Assembly: GCA_003552765.1 (NCBI GenBank)
Contig: PUOI01000193.1
Coordinates: forward strand, 1 to 5,553
Origin: Candidatus Hydrogenedentota bacterium
GTDB lineage: Bacteria > Hydrogenedentota > Hydrogenedentia > Hydrogenedentales > SLHB01
Reading direction: 5' to 3'
DNA length: 5,553 nt
Positions 1-5,553 of the stretch are shown here, piece by piece. The notes below the pieces were generated by a model, which was not told the origin of the DNA, searched no databases, and was given only the letters and a program-made list of their open reading frames with translations. Positions within the stretch are counted from its first letter, which is position 1; every line of letters starts with the position of its first letter. The position numbers and the translations under genes are program-made.

Positions 1-30
1 CGCGGTATGCTTACTCTCAATCAACCGAAA

Positions 31-37
31 AGGAGGT
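31..37 (+). promoter_or_regulatory. Strong Shine-Dalgarno site of the small ORF at 45-173
   Basis: AGGAGGT at 31-37 is a complete match to the anti-Shine-Dalgarno sequence and lies 7 bases before the ATG at 45. It is the best ribosome binding site in the window and the main reason to believe that the short frame behind it is translated. Confidence 0.7.
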
Positions 38-44
38 AATTCCC

Positions 45-173
45 ATGCGTTCTCATTGCAAACCACTCACTGTCCCCCGAGAGGCCTTGACCACGGATCA
101 GATCATGCTAGTCTTCTTCTTGGATGTGGTGACAAGCGTGCTGGATGCCGTGTCGCGGCAAAAGGGATTTTAG
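45..173 (+). CDS. Small 42-residue protein of unknown function, upstream of the HDOD gene
   Basis: I do not recognise this protein. It starts at ATG 45, 7 bases after a full AGGAGGT site, and ends at TAG 171-173. The N-terminal part (MRSHCKPLTVPREALTTDQ) is polar. Residues about 20-36 (IMLVFFLDVVTSVLDAV) are mostly hydrophobic with two aspartates, so an amphipathic or membrane-surface helix is more likely than a clean transmembrane segment. The tail is SRQKGF. By my count 27 of 42 codons end in G or C, compatible with coding in this genome. It lies in the same frame as the HDOD gene but is separated from it by two stops (171 and 198), and the next start is 36 bases downstream, so the two are probably co-transcribed. 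It could be a true small protein, a translated leader affecting the HDOD gene, or the decayed start of a longer gene. Existence as a translated frame is fairly likely; function is unknown. Confidence 0.5.
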   Translation: MRSHCKPLTVPREALTTDQIMLVFFLDVVTSVLDAVSRQKGF

Positions 174-209
174 GCGGCGTTCGCCCGAATTGCCGTCTAA
201 GGAACTGGA

Positions 210-1076
210 TTGAGGCTGGGAGCCGTGGAAATCATCAACCCGTATCAAACGATAGCGCGCATCCGTTCGATGCCCGGTTTGCCTGCGGTGCTGACTCAGG
301 TCATGGAGACCATGCAAGATCCAGAGGCCTCCGCGCTTGACCTCGGCCAGTTCATCGCCAGCGACCAAACCTTGGCCGCTGCCCTATTGCGGGTCGTGAA
401 TTCCGCCTACTACGGTTTCTACCGCGAAATAAGCAGCGTCACCACCGCCATCGTCATCCTCGGGTTCTTGGAAGTGCGCAATCTCGTACTCGCCGTCACA
501 GCCTACAACACCTTGAGTGCGAGCCGGCCGGCGCAAGGGTTGTGGCGGCATTCGCTGGAGGCGGCCATCGGGGCACAGCGGGCCGCCCGCCTCATGAGCG
601 CGCCCCCCGCGGCCGGTCCGTTCGTGGCGGGGTTACTGCACGACGTGGGTAAGGTGGTTCTGCAGGACCTGTATCCGGAGGTCTATCGGCGCGCTGTTGG
701 GCAGGCGCGGCATCGGGCGGAAGCCGTACGCGTGGTGGAGCGGGAAATGTTTCAGCTTGATCATGCCGAGGCTGGGGCGATACTGGCCGAGCATTGGAAT
801 TTGCCCGAGCCCGTGGTCGAGGCCATCCGGTATCACCACGAACCGGGTCACGCGCCCAACGCGTTGAAACTGACCAATCTCACCGCCTACGCCGACTACC
901 TGGCTTATGAGGCGGGAGGGGGGGACCCAGCCAATGGCGTCCCGCCCTCATTTCCCGCCGAAGCCGCGCGCAAACTGGACCTCTCGGACCGTCAGCTTGC
1001 CCAACTCAAACAGGATATGTCCGGCGCTGGGGAGAAGATCGACGAACTCTTGGGGGCCATTCACGGCGGCAGATGA
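210..1076 (+). CDS. HDOD domain protein (signal-transduction HD-family protein)
   Basis: The 288-residue protein is almost entirely one HDOD domain, a relative of HD phosphohydrolases found in bacterial signalling, motility and stress proteins, with mostly unknown biochemical activity. The N-terminal half shows the family pattern: MPGLPAVLTQVM at 21-32, a DLGQFIASDQTLAAALLRVVNSAYYGF stretch at 44-70, and SVTTAIVILGFLEVRNLVL at 76-94. The HD half has H114, GLLHDVGK at 141-148, DHAE at 184-187, YHHEP at 208-212 and D229 in AYADYLA. The H...HD...H...HH...D set that could bind metal is therefore complete. There is no receiver, GGDEF or other output domain, no signal peptide and no membrane segment, so it is a cytosolic single-domain form of usual length. 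The start chosen is TTG 210, 6 bases after AAGGA (199-203). GTG 225, with GAGG 9 bases upstream, is a reasonable alternative that shortens the protein by 5 residues. The TGA at 1074 faces the convergent gene across 6 bases. Confidence 0.9.
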   Translation: MRLGAVEIINPYQTIARIRSMPGLPAVLTQVMETMQDPEASALDLGQFIASDQTLAAALLRVVNSAYYGFYREISSVTTAIVILGFLEVRNLVLAVTAYNTLSASRPAQGLWRHSLEAAIGAQRAARLMSAPPAAGPFVAGLLHDVGKVVLQDLYPEVYRRAVGQARHRAEAVRVVEREMFQLDHAEAGAILAEHWNLPEPVVEAIRYHHEPGHAPNALKLTNLTAYADYLAYEAGGGDPANGVPPSFPAEAARKLDLSDRQLAQLKQDMSGAGEKIDELLGAIHGGR

Positions 1077-1082
1077 CAAGCA

Positions 1083-1649
1083 CTACCGCTGAGCGAGCAG
1101 AGCGGATAGCCGGCGCCGAAGCGGGGGGAGCGATGGCATCACGGCGCCGGCGTCCTGGAAATGCCCCTCAAGCCACCGAATGACATCGTCGAGCACCTGC
1201 TGACGCCACCGCTCGACCGGGCGGCATACCTCGTCGCGGAGAAACTGAATGTCTCGCAGAAGACACCTCCGCGCCTCGCCATCAAGGGGGGAAAACTCCG
1301 CCTCTTCCACCAGCATCTCCATGAGTGACAAGACATCCCCTGCATCTCCCTCCACGCCGGCGGGATCCGGGGGGAACCAGAGGTCAAGCTCCAGCCGGTT
1401 CTCCACGAGATCGATACCCGCCGCCGTTATCCGGGCGGCGGAGAACAAAGGGGGATCATAGCTGGTCAGAAGCTCCACAAACCCCCGGTCACTGAGATAG
1501 TGGATATTCGGAATGAGTTCGCGCCGCTCAAAGCCCTTTTCGTTGAGCAACTCCTCTGGACTTAGCATTTCCAAGGGATTGTCGAAGTAATTCTCGTAGA
1601 GCAGAAGCAAAAGGCGGCGGCGAACGCTTTTGGGGTGCTGATTGGCCAT
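1083..1649 (-). CDS. Uncharacterised protein with N-terminal winged-helix-like domain
   Basis: I cannot assign this 188-residue protein to a named family. The first ~90 residues look like a winged-helix fold: helix 1 at 10-23 (RRRLLLLLYENYFD), helix 2 at 30-39 (SPEELLNEKG), a possible recognition helix at 41-55 (RRELIPNIHYLSDRG), then FVELL and a hairpin-like PPLFSAARIT ending in AAGIDLVENRL. The small YjcQ-like proteins share this order and the closing 'IT..GID.LE' pattern. An acidic linker (93-105, PPDPAGVEGDAGD) leads to a helical C-terminal half (106-165) and a basic tail (RRRLSALLAQR). A role in DNA binding or protein-protein contact is inference. ATG 1649 is chosen because a good promoter (-10 at 1656-1661) places transcription start essentially on it. 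In-frame ATG 1670 and TTG 1721 lie within or above that promoter and have no ribosome binding site. The protein is cytosolic, with no membrane segments. Confidence 0.75.
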   Translation of the reverse strand: MANQHPKSVRRRLLLLLYENYFDNPLEMLSPEELLNEKGFERRELIPNIHYLSDRGFVELLTSYDPPLFSAARITAAGIDLVENRLELDLWFPPDPAGVEGDAGDVLSLMEMLVEEAEFSPLDGEARRCLLRDIQFLRDEVCRPVERWRQQVLDDVIRWLEGHFQDAGAVMPSLPPLRRRLSALLAQR

Positions 1650-1655
1650 GCCCTC

Positions 1656-1684
1656 ATTATAGCAACGCATCCATGGTCCGGCAA
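1656..1684 (-). promoter_or_regulatory. Sigma70-type promoter giving a probable leaderless mRNA
   Basis: On the minus strand, TTGCCG (1679-1684; 4 of 6 matches to the -35 consensus) is followed by exactly 17 bases and then a perfect TATAAT (1656-1661). Six bases (GAGGGC, 1650-1655) separate this -10 box from the ATG at 1647-1649, so the usual start point 7 bases downstream of the -10 would be the A of the start codon. GAGGG sits only 1 base from the ATG, too close to act as a normal ribosome binding site. The box and spacing are seen directly; leaderless transcription is inferred. Confidence 0.6.
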
Positions 1685-1847
1685 CGGACTGGCGCCTTGC
1701 CGGTCTTCGTAGGGCGTCCAACAGGTCCCGCTACGGCCTATCGAATTCCCTGCCCAGCGATTGGGGGTGACAGGCGATTCTGGGAGGGGGGCCATGCCAT
1801 CCTCTCGGCATGTACGAATCCCGAGCGCCTATATCAGCGTGGCGGAC

Positions 1848-1861
1848 AGGGCGGCCGCCCT
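1848..1861. repeat. 14-base perfect palindrome upstream of glgC
   Basis: AGGGCGGCCGCCCT is its own reverse complement. With a one-base bulge the symmetry extends to ACA on the left and TGT on the right. It could be a dimeric-regulator site or the stem of a small hairpin; the following TTGTTTCTT is not a convincing terminator tail. High local GC makes chance palindromes more likely than usual. Confidence 0.4.
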
Positions 1862-1873
1862 TGTTTCTTGGGG

Positions 1874-1883
1874 CGGAATTCCG
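1874..1883. repeat. 10-base perfect palindrome upstream of glgC
   Basis: CGGAATTCCG is a perfect palindrome centred 24 bases downstream of the centre of the palindrome at 1848-1861 and about 26 bases before the candidate -10 at 1909. The position suits an operator or activator site, but the two palindromes share no obvious consensus. Confidence 0.3.
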
Positions 1884-1908
1884 TCACAATACGCGCGCAG
1901 CAAACATG

Positions 1909-1914
1909 TATAGT
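1909..1914 (+). promoter_or_regulatory. Candidate -10 element for glgC
   Basis: TATAGT matches the -10 consensus at 5 of 6 positions, directly preceded by TG. No good -35 lies 16-18 bases upstream (GTCACA at 1883-1888 is 20 bases away), so the promoter may depend on an activator or the call may be wrong. It would give a 5' leader of roughly 70 bases. Confidence 0.25.
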
Positions 1915-1988
1915 TGTTCATCAATTATGCGGCGGCGGCTTTTACAAAAACCTAGCGGCGTGACCGAAACAGGAGGGAGAAGAAACCG

Positions 1989-3299
1989 ATGAGCACCCCT
2001 GGCCTTGACTTCGCCAGCATTCATGAAATGGAAAATGTGGGCGCCATTGTGCTGGGCGGCGGCCGCGGCACGCGCCTTTACCCACTCACCGTCGAGCGGG
2101 CCAAGCCCGCCGTGCCCCTGGGCGGACGGTACCGGCTCATAGATATTCCTCTCAGTAACTGCATTCACTCCCGGATCAACCGCATTTATGTGATGACCCA
2201 GTTCAACAGCACGAGCTTGAACCGGCATGTGAACAACTCGTATAAGTTCGATAATTTCAGCGGAGGTTTTGTCGAGATCCTGGCCGCCGAGCAGACGCCC
2301 GAAGGGGGAGACTGGTATCAAGGCACCGCCGACGCCGTGCGCAAACACCTCAAGCACATCATGAACCTCAATGCGGGCCACTTCTTGATTCTCTCCGGGG
2401 ATCAGCTTTATCGCATGGATTACCGCACGCTTGTGGACACCCATCTGCGCAACAACGCCGACATCACCGTGTCCACGTTGCCGGTCAAGGAGCAGTCGGC
2501 CAGCGCCTGCGGCATCATGAAGGTAAGCGAGGACGGCCGAATCAAGGAGTTCGTGGAGAAGCCTCAGCCGGGCGAGCAACTCTCGGCCATGGTCTCGCCG
2601 ATCTCCGTGTTCGAGCGCTATGGTCTATCCATCGAGCAAGGCGAGTATCTGGCGTCCATGGGGGTGTATGTCATCAAGCGGGAAGTGCTCGAAGATATTC
2701 TGCGGAAGCGGAAGGACTGGACGGACTTCGGTACGCACATTATCCCCAATGCCCTCTCCAACCGGCGGGTGATCGCCCATCTTTTTCCCGACTTCTGGGA
2801 AGACATCGGAACCGTGCGATCCTACTATGATGTGAGCATGCGCCTGGTGCAGCAGGATCCGCCCTTCGAGTTTCACAACCCTAAGCACCTGATCTTCACA
2901 CGGGCCCGTTATCTGCCCGGCGCACGCATACGGGAGGCCAGCATCACGGACGCCTTCGTGTGTGAGGGAGCGCGAATTACCGAGACGAGGATCCACAACT
3001 CCATTGTGGGCATCCGCAGTTGTCTCGGCAAGAACGCCGAACTGGATCGCACCATCTTGATGGGGGCGGATTACTACAACGAAGAAACCAGGAGCGATGC
3101 TCCCATCCCCATTGGAATCGGGGAGAACACGCGGATATCCGGCGCCATCGTGGACAAGAACGCCCGCATCGGGAAGAACGTCGTCATTCGGGGCAATGAT
3201 CAGATGCGGGATCGCAAGGGTCCTGGATTCGTCGTTCGGGATGGGATCGTGGTCATCCTCAAGAACGCCGTGATACCCGATGGGACCGAGATTGTGTGA
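1989..3299 (+). CDS. glgC: Glucose-1-phosphate adenylyltransferase (ADP-glucose pyrophosphorylase)
   Basis: The enzyme makes ADP-glucose and pyrophosphate from ATP and glucose-1-phosphate, the committed and regulated step of bacterial glycogen synthesis, as a cytosolic tetramer. The 436 residues are full length. The N-terminal nucleotidyltransferase domain shows GGGRGTRL (23-30), KPAVPLGG (39-46), WYQGTADAVR (109-118), SGDQLYRMDY (136-145) with the catalytic-type D138, EFVEKP (187-192) with K191 at the sugar-phosphate position, DFGTHIIP (247-254) and WEDIGT (270-275). Residues ~300-436 form the left-handed beta-helix domain, closing with IVDKNARIGKNV (387-398) and GIVVILKNAVIPDGT (419-433). 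That C-terminus resembles cyanobacterial and plant enzymes, and K390 and K425 sit where those bind 3-phosphoglycerate. The start ATG 1989 follows AGGAGGG (1971-1977) by 11 bases, slightly long; M14 at 2028 lacks a ribosome binding site. No other glycogen gene is in view. Confidence 0.97.
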   Translation: MSTPGLDFASIHEMENVGAIVLGGGRGTRLYPLTVERAKPAVPLGGRYRLIDIPLSNCIHSRINRIYVMTQFNSTSLNRHVNNSYKFDNFSGGFVEILAAEQTPEGGDWYQGTADAVRKHLKHIMNLNAGHFLILSGDQLYRMDYRTLVDTHLRNNADITVSTLPVKEQSASACGIMKVSEDGRIKEFVEKPQPGEQLSAMVSPISVFERYGLSIEQGEYLASMGVYVIKREVLEDILRKRKDWTDFGTHIIPNALSNRRVIAHLFPDFWEDIGTVRSYYDVSMRLVQQDPPFEFHNPKHLIFTRARYLPGARIREASITDAFVCEGARITETRIHNSIVGIRSCLGKNAELDRTILMGADYYNEETRSDAPIPIGIGENTRISGAIVDKNARIGKNVVIRGNDQMRDRKGPGFVVRDGIVVILKNAVIPDGTEIV

Positions 3300-3302
3300 G
3301 GC

Positions 3303-3321
3303 TTCGCCGGGGCGCCGCGAA
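3303..3321. terminator. Short hairpin between convergent glgC and the transporter gene
   Basis: The 27-base gap between the two stop codons contains TTCGC...GCGAA as a 5-base-pair stem, extended by two more pairs after a one-base bulge, closing on a 4-base loop. It has no T-run on either strand, so it is at best a weak or Rho-assisted bidirectional end signal. Confidence 0.25.
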
Positions 3322-3326
3322 CAGAT

Positions 3327-4130
3327 TCAGCCCGTGATGGCGCGGTAGGTCAGCCGGGCCGCGATGATAGCGAGAAGCGCGAACATCGCCTGCCGCCGTC
3401 TGGCGCGCGTGAGGTGGTGGTTAATCCAGCGTCCCGCAGGGCCTCCCGCTTGGGCGCCCGCCACGATGAGCGGGGCGAGCGCGAGATTGACCTGCCCCCA
3501 CGTCCAGGGCAAGTCCGTGGTGGCCTCGGCCTGGGCGTGAGCCGCCGTGGCCGCCAGGCAAGTCATCACCATGACCATATTGCTGATGGCCACCACCCGC
3601 TTGTGGGAGGCCACCGCCGCCAAGAGAACCAGTGGAACCATTATGGCGCCGCCGCCCACCCCGGTGGCGCCGCTTATTATCCCCGTCGCCAGCCCTATGG
3701 CAATTGCCATTCCCGGTTTGGGCCGCTGAGAGGGTCTCTCGGGCTCGTGGGGGTCGCCGAACGCCAGACGCAACGCGACCAAGGCCAGGACGATCACGAA
3801 GATCCAGGTGACGGCGCGTTCGGGCAGCAAGGCGGTGCTCCACGCGCCCGCGTACGCGCCCGCCACGCTTCCAGCCGCAAGCCATCCCGTGAGCCGCCAT
3901 TCAATGTTCGTCACGCCTCGATTCAACCGCCACGTGTTGATCAACGCGACGAAGGTGATGATGAACAGGCTTGTGCCTTTCGCCGTATGCTGATCCATGC
4001 CGGGCGCGAATTCCACGAACGCAGGCACCATGAGCAATCCGCCGCCAATCCCCAGCGCATTGCTTAACACGCCCACGGCCGCGCCGAGAACGAGCATTTG
4101 CGCAAAGAACACCAGAGAGACGTCAGGCAT
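3327..4130 (-). CDS. TauE/SafE family membrane transporter (sulfite exporter family)
   Basis: This 267-residue integral membrane protein belongs to the TauE/SafE (DUF81) family, whose studied members move small anions such as sulfite or sulfoacetate across the inner membrane. Substrate cannot be read from sequence. The typical internal duplication is clear: LGIGGGLLMVP at 26-36 and TGVGGGAIMVP at 156-166. Each is followed by a matching second motif, QHTAKGTSL (47-55) and HKRVVAISN (176-184). About eight hydrophobic helices lie near 5-24, 52-66, 82-98, 106-124, 140-155, 162-182, 184-199 and 214-230, with a further segment at 247-261. A proline- and charge-rich loop (125-139) joins the two halves. 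The length is normal for the family. ATG 4130 is preceded by AGAGG (4136-4140) at 5 bases. The gene starts 30 bases after the stop of the nitrilase fusion on the same strand, so they are probably one operon. Confidence 0.9.
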   Translation of the reverse strand: MPDVSLVFFAQMLVLGAAVGVLSNALGIGGGLLMVPAFVEFAPGMDQHTAKGTSLFIITFVALINTWRLNRGVTNIEWRLTGWLAAGSVAGAYAGAWSTALLPERAVTWIFVIVLALVALRLAFGDPHEPERPSQRPKPGMAIAIGLATGIISGATGVGGGAIMVPLVLLAAVASHKRVVAISNMVMVMTCLAATAAHAQAEATTDLPWTWGQVNLALAPLIVAGAQAGGPAGRWINHHLTRARRRQAMFALLAIIAARLTYRAITG

Positions 4131-4160
4131 GCCGGCCTCTTTCGGTTGGGTTGAGGACGC

Positions 4161-5553
4161 CTACTCCGTGCGAATGATCTCAATAGGAATCTTGGATGAC
4201 AGCTCGTAGAGGTCCGGGCGGCGATCGCGGAAGGGACGCACCATGCCGACTTCCCGTTGCTGAGCCAGGGAGCCCAAGTCCAGCTCGGTCATCACGACCG
4301 TTTCGACATTGGGGTCGGCCTCCGCAGCGATGGCGTTGGCCGGAAACGCGACATCGCTGGGCGTGAAGACGGCGCTTTGCGCGTGGTTCACCAGACTGCT
4401 CTTGAGATTGGCGAGGTTCCCCACGTTGCCCGAGAGGAGCACGTACATCACGTTTTCCACGGCCCTCGCCCGCGCGGTGTAGCGGACGCGGTCATAGGCC
4501 TTGCGCTCGTCGGTGCTGAAGGGAACGAAGATGGCCTCCACGCCATGCAAGCTGAGCAGCCGGGAGACCTCGGGAAATTCGATGTCGTAGCAGATCTGTA
4601 TGGCGAAGCGGGCCAGGCCGGTGTCGAAAATCTTGATGTCCTGGCCCGGCTGAATGCCCCATAATTTGCGTTCGCCGGGCGTGATGTGAAGCTTGTCCTG
4701 CGTGTACACGTTGCCCGTTGGCGTGAAGAGGTGGGCCACATTGAAGATTTGGTCCTCCCGGAGCACGGGATGCGATCCGCCGATGATGAAGAGCCCATAC
4801 TGCTTGGCCATGCGGGTAAACATCTCGATATAGCGGTCGGTGTAGCGTGCGAGATCCTCGACCGCGTCGAGATACTCGAGGTCGGGCCGCATCGTCCCGA
4901 AGAGCTGCGTGGTGAAAAGCTCGGGGAACATGATGAAGTGGCTGTAGTACTCGTCGGCGGTCTGAACGTAGAACTCCACCTGCCCCTCGAATTGCTCCCA
5001 GCTATGGATCCGGTGCATCATGTACTGAACCACGCATACCCGGACCTTTCGCACGGGTTTGCGGATGGGGGCGCCGGCGATCCGGCGCTGCTCGGGTTTG
5101 AAGTCGGGGTTGGGCATCTCAAGCAACGTGGCGTAGTTGAGGCTCGCCTTGTCGTTGAGATAGTCCATGTGCACGCCCCGGACCTTGTAGACAGCGCGCA
5201 AGTGCGTATTAAGGGCGGGATCCTTGATATCGCCCCGGATGACCTTGTCCACGTACTCTTCCGCGGTCATGCGCCCGGCGTAGTCCCGGTAACCGGGAAT
5301 GCGGCCGCCCGCGACCATGCGGCGCAGGTTGAAGCGGCGCACGATCTCCTTCCGCCCGCCGTAGAGCTTCTGGGCGATGCCCCGGCCGCGGTAGTCGGGG
5401 TGGACGGCGATATCGGCCCCGTACAACGTGTCGCCGCTGGGATTGTGGTTGCTGAAGGTGCCCATCCCGGTGATCTCATCGTAGGAATGCCACGGGGAAT
5501 CGTCGTCGAGCTGCACGATGAGGGATGCGGCGTAGCCGACGATTTTACCGTCA
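4161..5553 (-). CDS. GNAT acetyltransferase-nitrilase fusion, YhcX-like, 5' end outside the window
   Basis: The frame stays open to the right edge, so the start is missing: 463 complete codons are visible, and codons above GTG 5516 read DGKIVGYAASLIV, a typical GNAT strand. GTG 5516 is thus not the start. Residues below are numbered from that GTG. The N-terminal GNAT domain shows the acetyl-CoA loop VHPDYRGRGIAQKLY (38-52). A family-specific linker (70-140) includes GGRIPGY and ends with NPDF. The nitrilase-superfamily (C-N hydrolase) domain runs from ~155 to 430 with the full Glu-Lys-Cys triad: E199 in MFPELF, K275 in DKLHITPGE, and C309 in ICYDIEFPE. Nitrilase-family enzymes cleave amides or nitriles through a cysteine thioester. 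No substrate is known for this fused group, to which B. subtilis YhcX (about 513 residues) belongs. The protein is cytosolic with no signal peptide in view, and leads a probable operon with the transporter downstream. Acetyl or acyl transfer coupled to amide cleavage is inference. Confidence 0.93.
   Translation of the reverse strand, partial: DGKIVGYAASLIVQLDDDSPWHSYDEITGMGTFSNHNPSGDTLYGADIAVHPDYRGRGIAQKLYGGRKEIVRRFNLRRMVAGGRIPGYRDYAGRMTAEEYVDKVIRGDIKDPALNTHLRAVYKVRGVHMDYLNDKASLNYATLLEMPNPDFKPEQRRIAGAPIRKPVRKVRVCVVQYMMHRIHSWEQFEGQVEFYVQTADEYYSHFIMFPELFTTQLFGTMRPDLEYLDAVEDLARYTDRYIEMFTRMAKQYGLFIIGGSHPVLREDQIFNVAHLFTPTGNVYTQDKLHITPGERKLWGIQPGQDIKIFDTGLARFAIQICYDIEFPEVSRLLSLHGVEAIFVPFSTDERKAYDRVRYTARARAVENVMYVLLSGNVGNLANLKSSLVNHAQSAVFTPSDVAFPANAIAAEADPNVETVVMTELDLGSLAQQREVGMVRPFRDRRPDLYELSSKIPIEIIRTE

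Larger units (their letters stand above)
1650..1988. other. Divergent intergenic region between the winged-helix gene and glgC
   Basis: These 339 bases separate two divergently transcribed genes. They hold the minus-strand promoter near 1656-1684, two perfect palindromes at 1848-1861 and 1874-1883, a weak candidate -10 for glgC at 1909-1914, and the glgC ribosome binding site at 1971-1977. Several frames are open across the region, but they show no recognisable protein and no consistent coding signal. I see no tRNA, riboswitch or transposon fragment. Confidence 0.7.

Noticed and set aside
174..200. Weak stem GGCGGC/GCCGTC between the small ORF and the HDOD gene as an attenuator
   Set aside because: Six pairs including a G-U with a 13-base loop, no T-run and no competing structure; too weak to call.
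56..340. 94-codon + strand frame from TTG 56
   Set aside because: It overlaps both the small ORF with the strong ribosome binding site and the HDOD domain in another frame and has no start signal; it is a shadow.
1763..1791. Possible G-quadruplex from the G runs GGGGG, GGG and GGGGGG
   Set aside because: One loop would be 14 bases long and the last two tracts come from a single run with little spacing; not convincing.
1861..1890. TTGTTT with CACAAT 18 bases later as a glgC promoter
   Set aside because: Only 3 of 6 and 4 of 6 consensus matches; weaker than the TATAGT at 1909 and not distinguishable from chance.
1794..1913. 39-codon frame starting ATG 1794 with GGGAGG upstream in the glgC intergenic region
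   Set aside because: The apparent ribosome binding site is part of a G-rich run (GGGAGGGGGG), the protein is unrecognisable, and the frame overlaps the palindromes. Other frames are equally open here, so chance explains it.
1673..1963. 96-codon + strand frame across the glgC intergenic region
   Set aside because: It has no ribosome binding site, a composition typical of a GC-rich chance frame, and it overlaps the minus-strand promoter and palindromes.
1884..2579. 231-codon minus-strand frame opposite glgC
   Set aside because: Antisense shadow of the strongly supported glgC coding sequence; no recognisable domain or ribosome binding site.
3414..4067. Long + strand frame (217 codons) opposite the transporter gene
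   Set aside because: Very rich in Arg, His, Gly and Pro, as expected for the reverse of a GC-rich membrane-protein gene; the minus-strand frame has clear family motifs.

Overview
The window is ordinary bacterial chromosome, GC-rich and densely coded. It holds four clearly recognisable or structured genes, one partial gene running off the right edge, and one well-supported small open reading frame at the left edge. I see no RNA genes, insertion sequences, CRISPR arrays, attachment sites or origins. The organism cannot be named. Shine-Dalgarno sites, a sigma70-like promoter and the protein families all say bacterium. The GlgC resembles the cyanobacterial/plant type more than the enterobacterial type. 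That type also occurs in several less-studied Gram-negative phyla, so I infer a heterotroph of such a group without confidence.

Left part (1-1076, + strand): a 42-residue small ORF with a near-perfect ribosome binding site (45-173) is followed 36 bases later by an HDOD-domain signalling protein (210-1076). The two are probably co-transcribed. Next is a tail-to-tail junction of only 6 bases with an unrecognised winged-helix-like protein on the minus strand (1083-1649). Its start coincides with the expected transcription start of a good sigma70-type promoter, so its mRNA is probably leaderless.

Middle (1650-3299): a 339-base divergent intergenic region separates the winged-helix gene from glgC. 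It carries the minus-strand promoter, two tandem perfect palindromes, and a weak candidate promoter for glgC. The glgC gene (ADP-glucose pyrophosphorylase, glycogen synthesis) stands alone, with no other glg gene in view.

Right part (3300-5553, minus strand): a GNAT-acetyltransferase/nitrilase fusion (YhcX-like, N-terminus outside the window) is followed 30 bases later by a TauE/SafE-family membrane transporter. They look like a two-gene operon, convergent to glgC across a 27-base gap with a short hairpin.

I did not find a clear new multi-gene system. The points most worth checking are the small ORF ahead of the HDOD gene, the leaderless winged-helix gene and its palindrome-rich divergent promoter region, the apparently 3-phosphoglycerate-type regulatory lysines in GlgC, and the pairing of an uncharacterised amidohydrolase fusion with an anion exporter.
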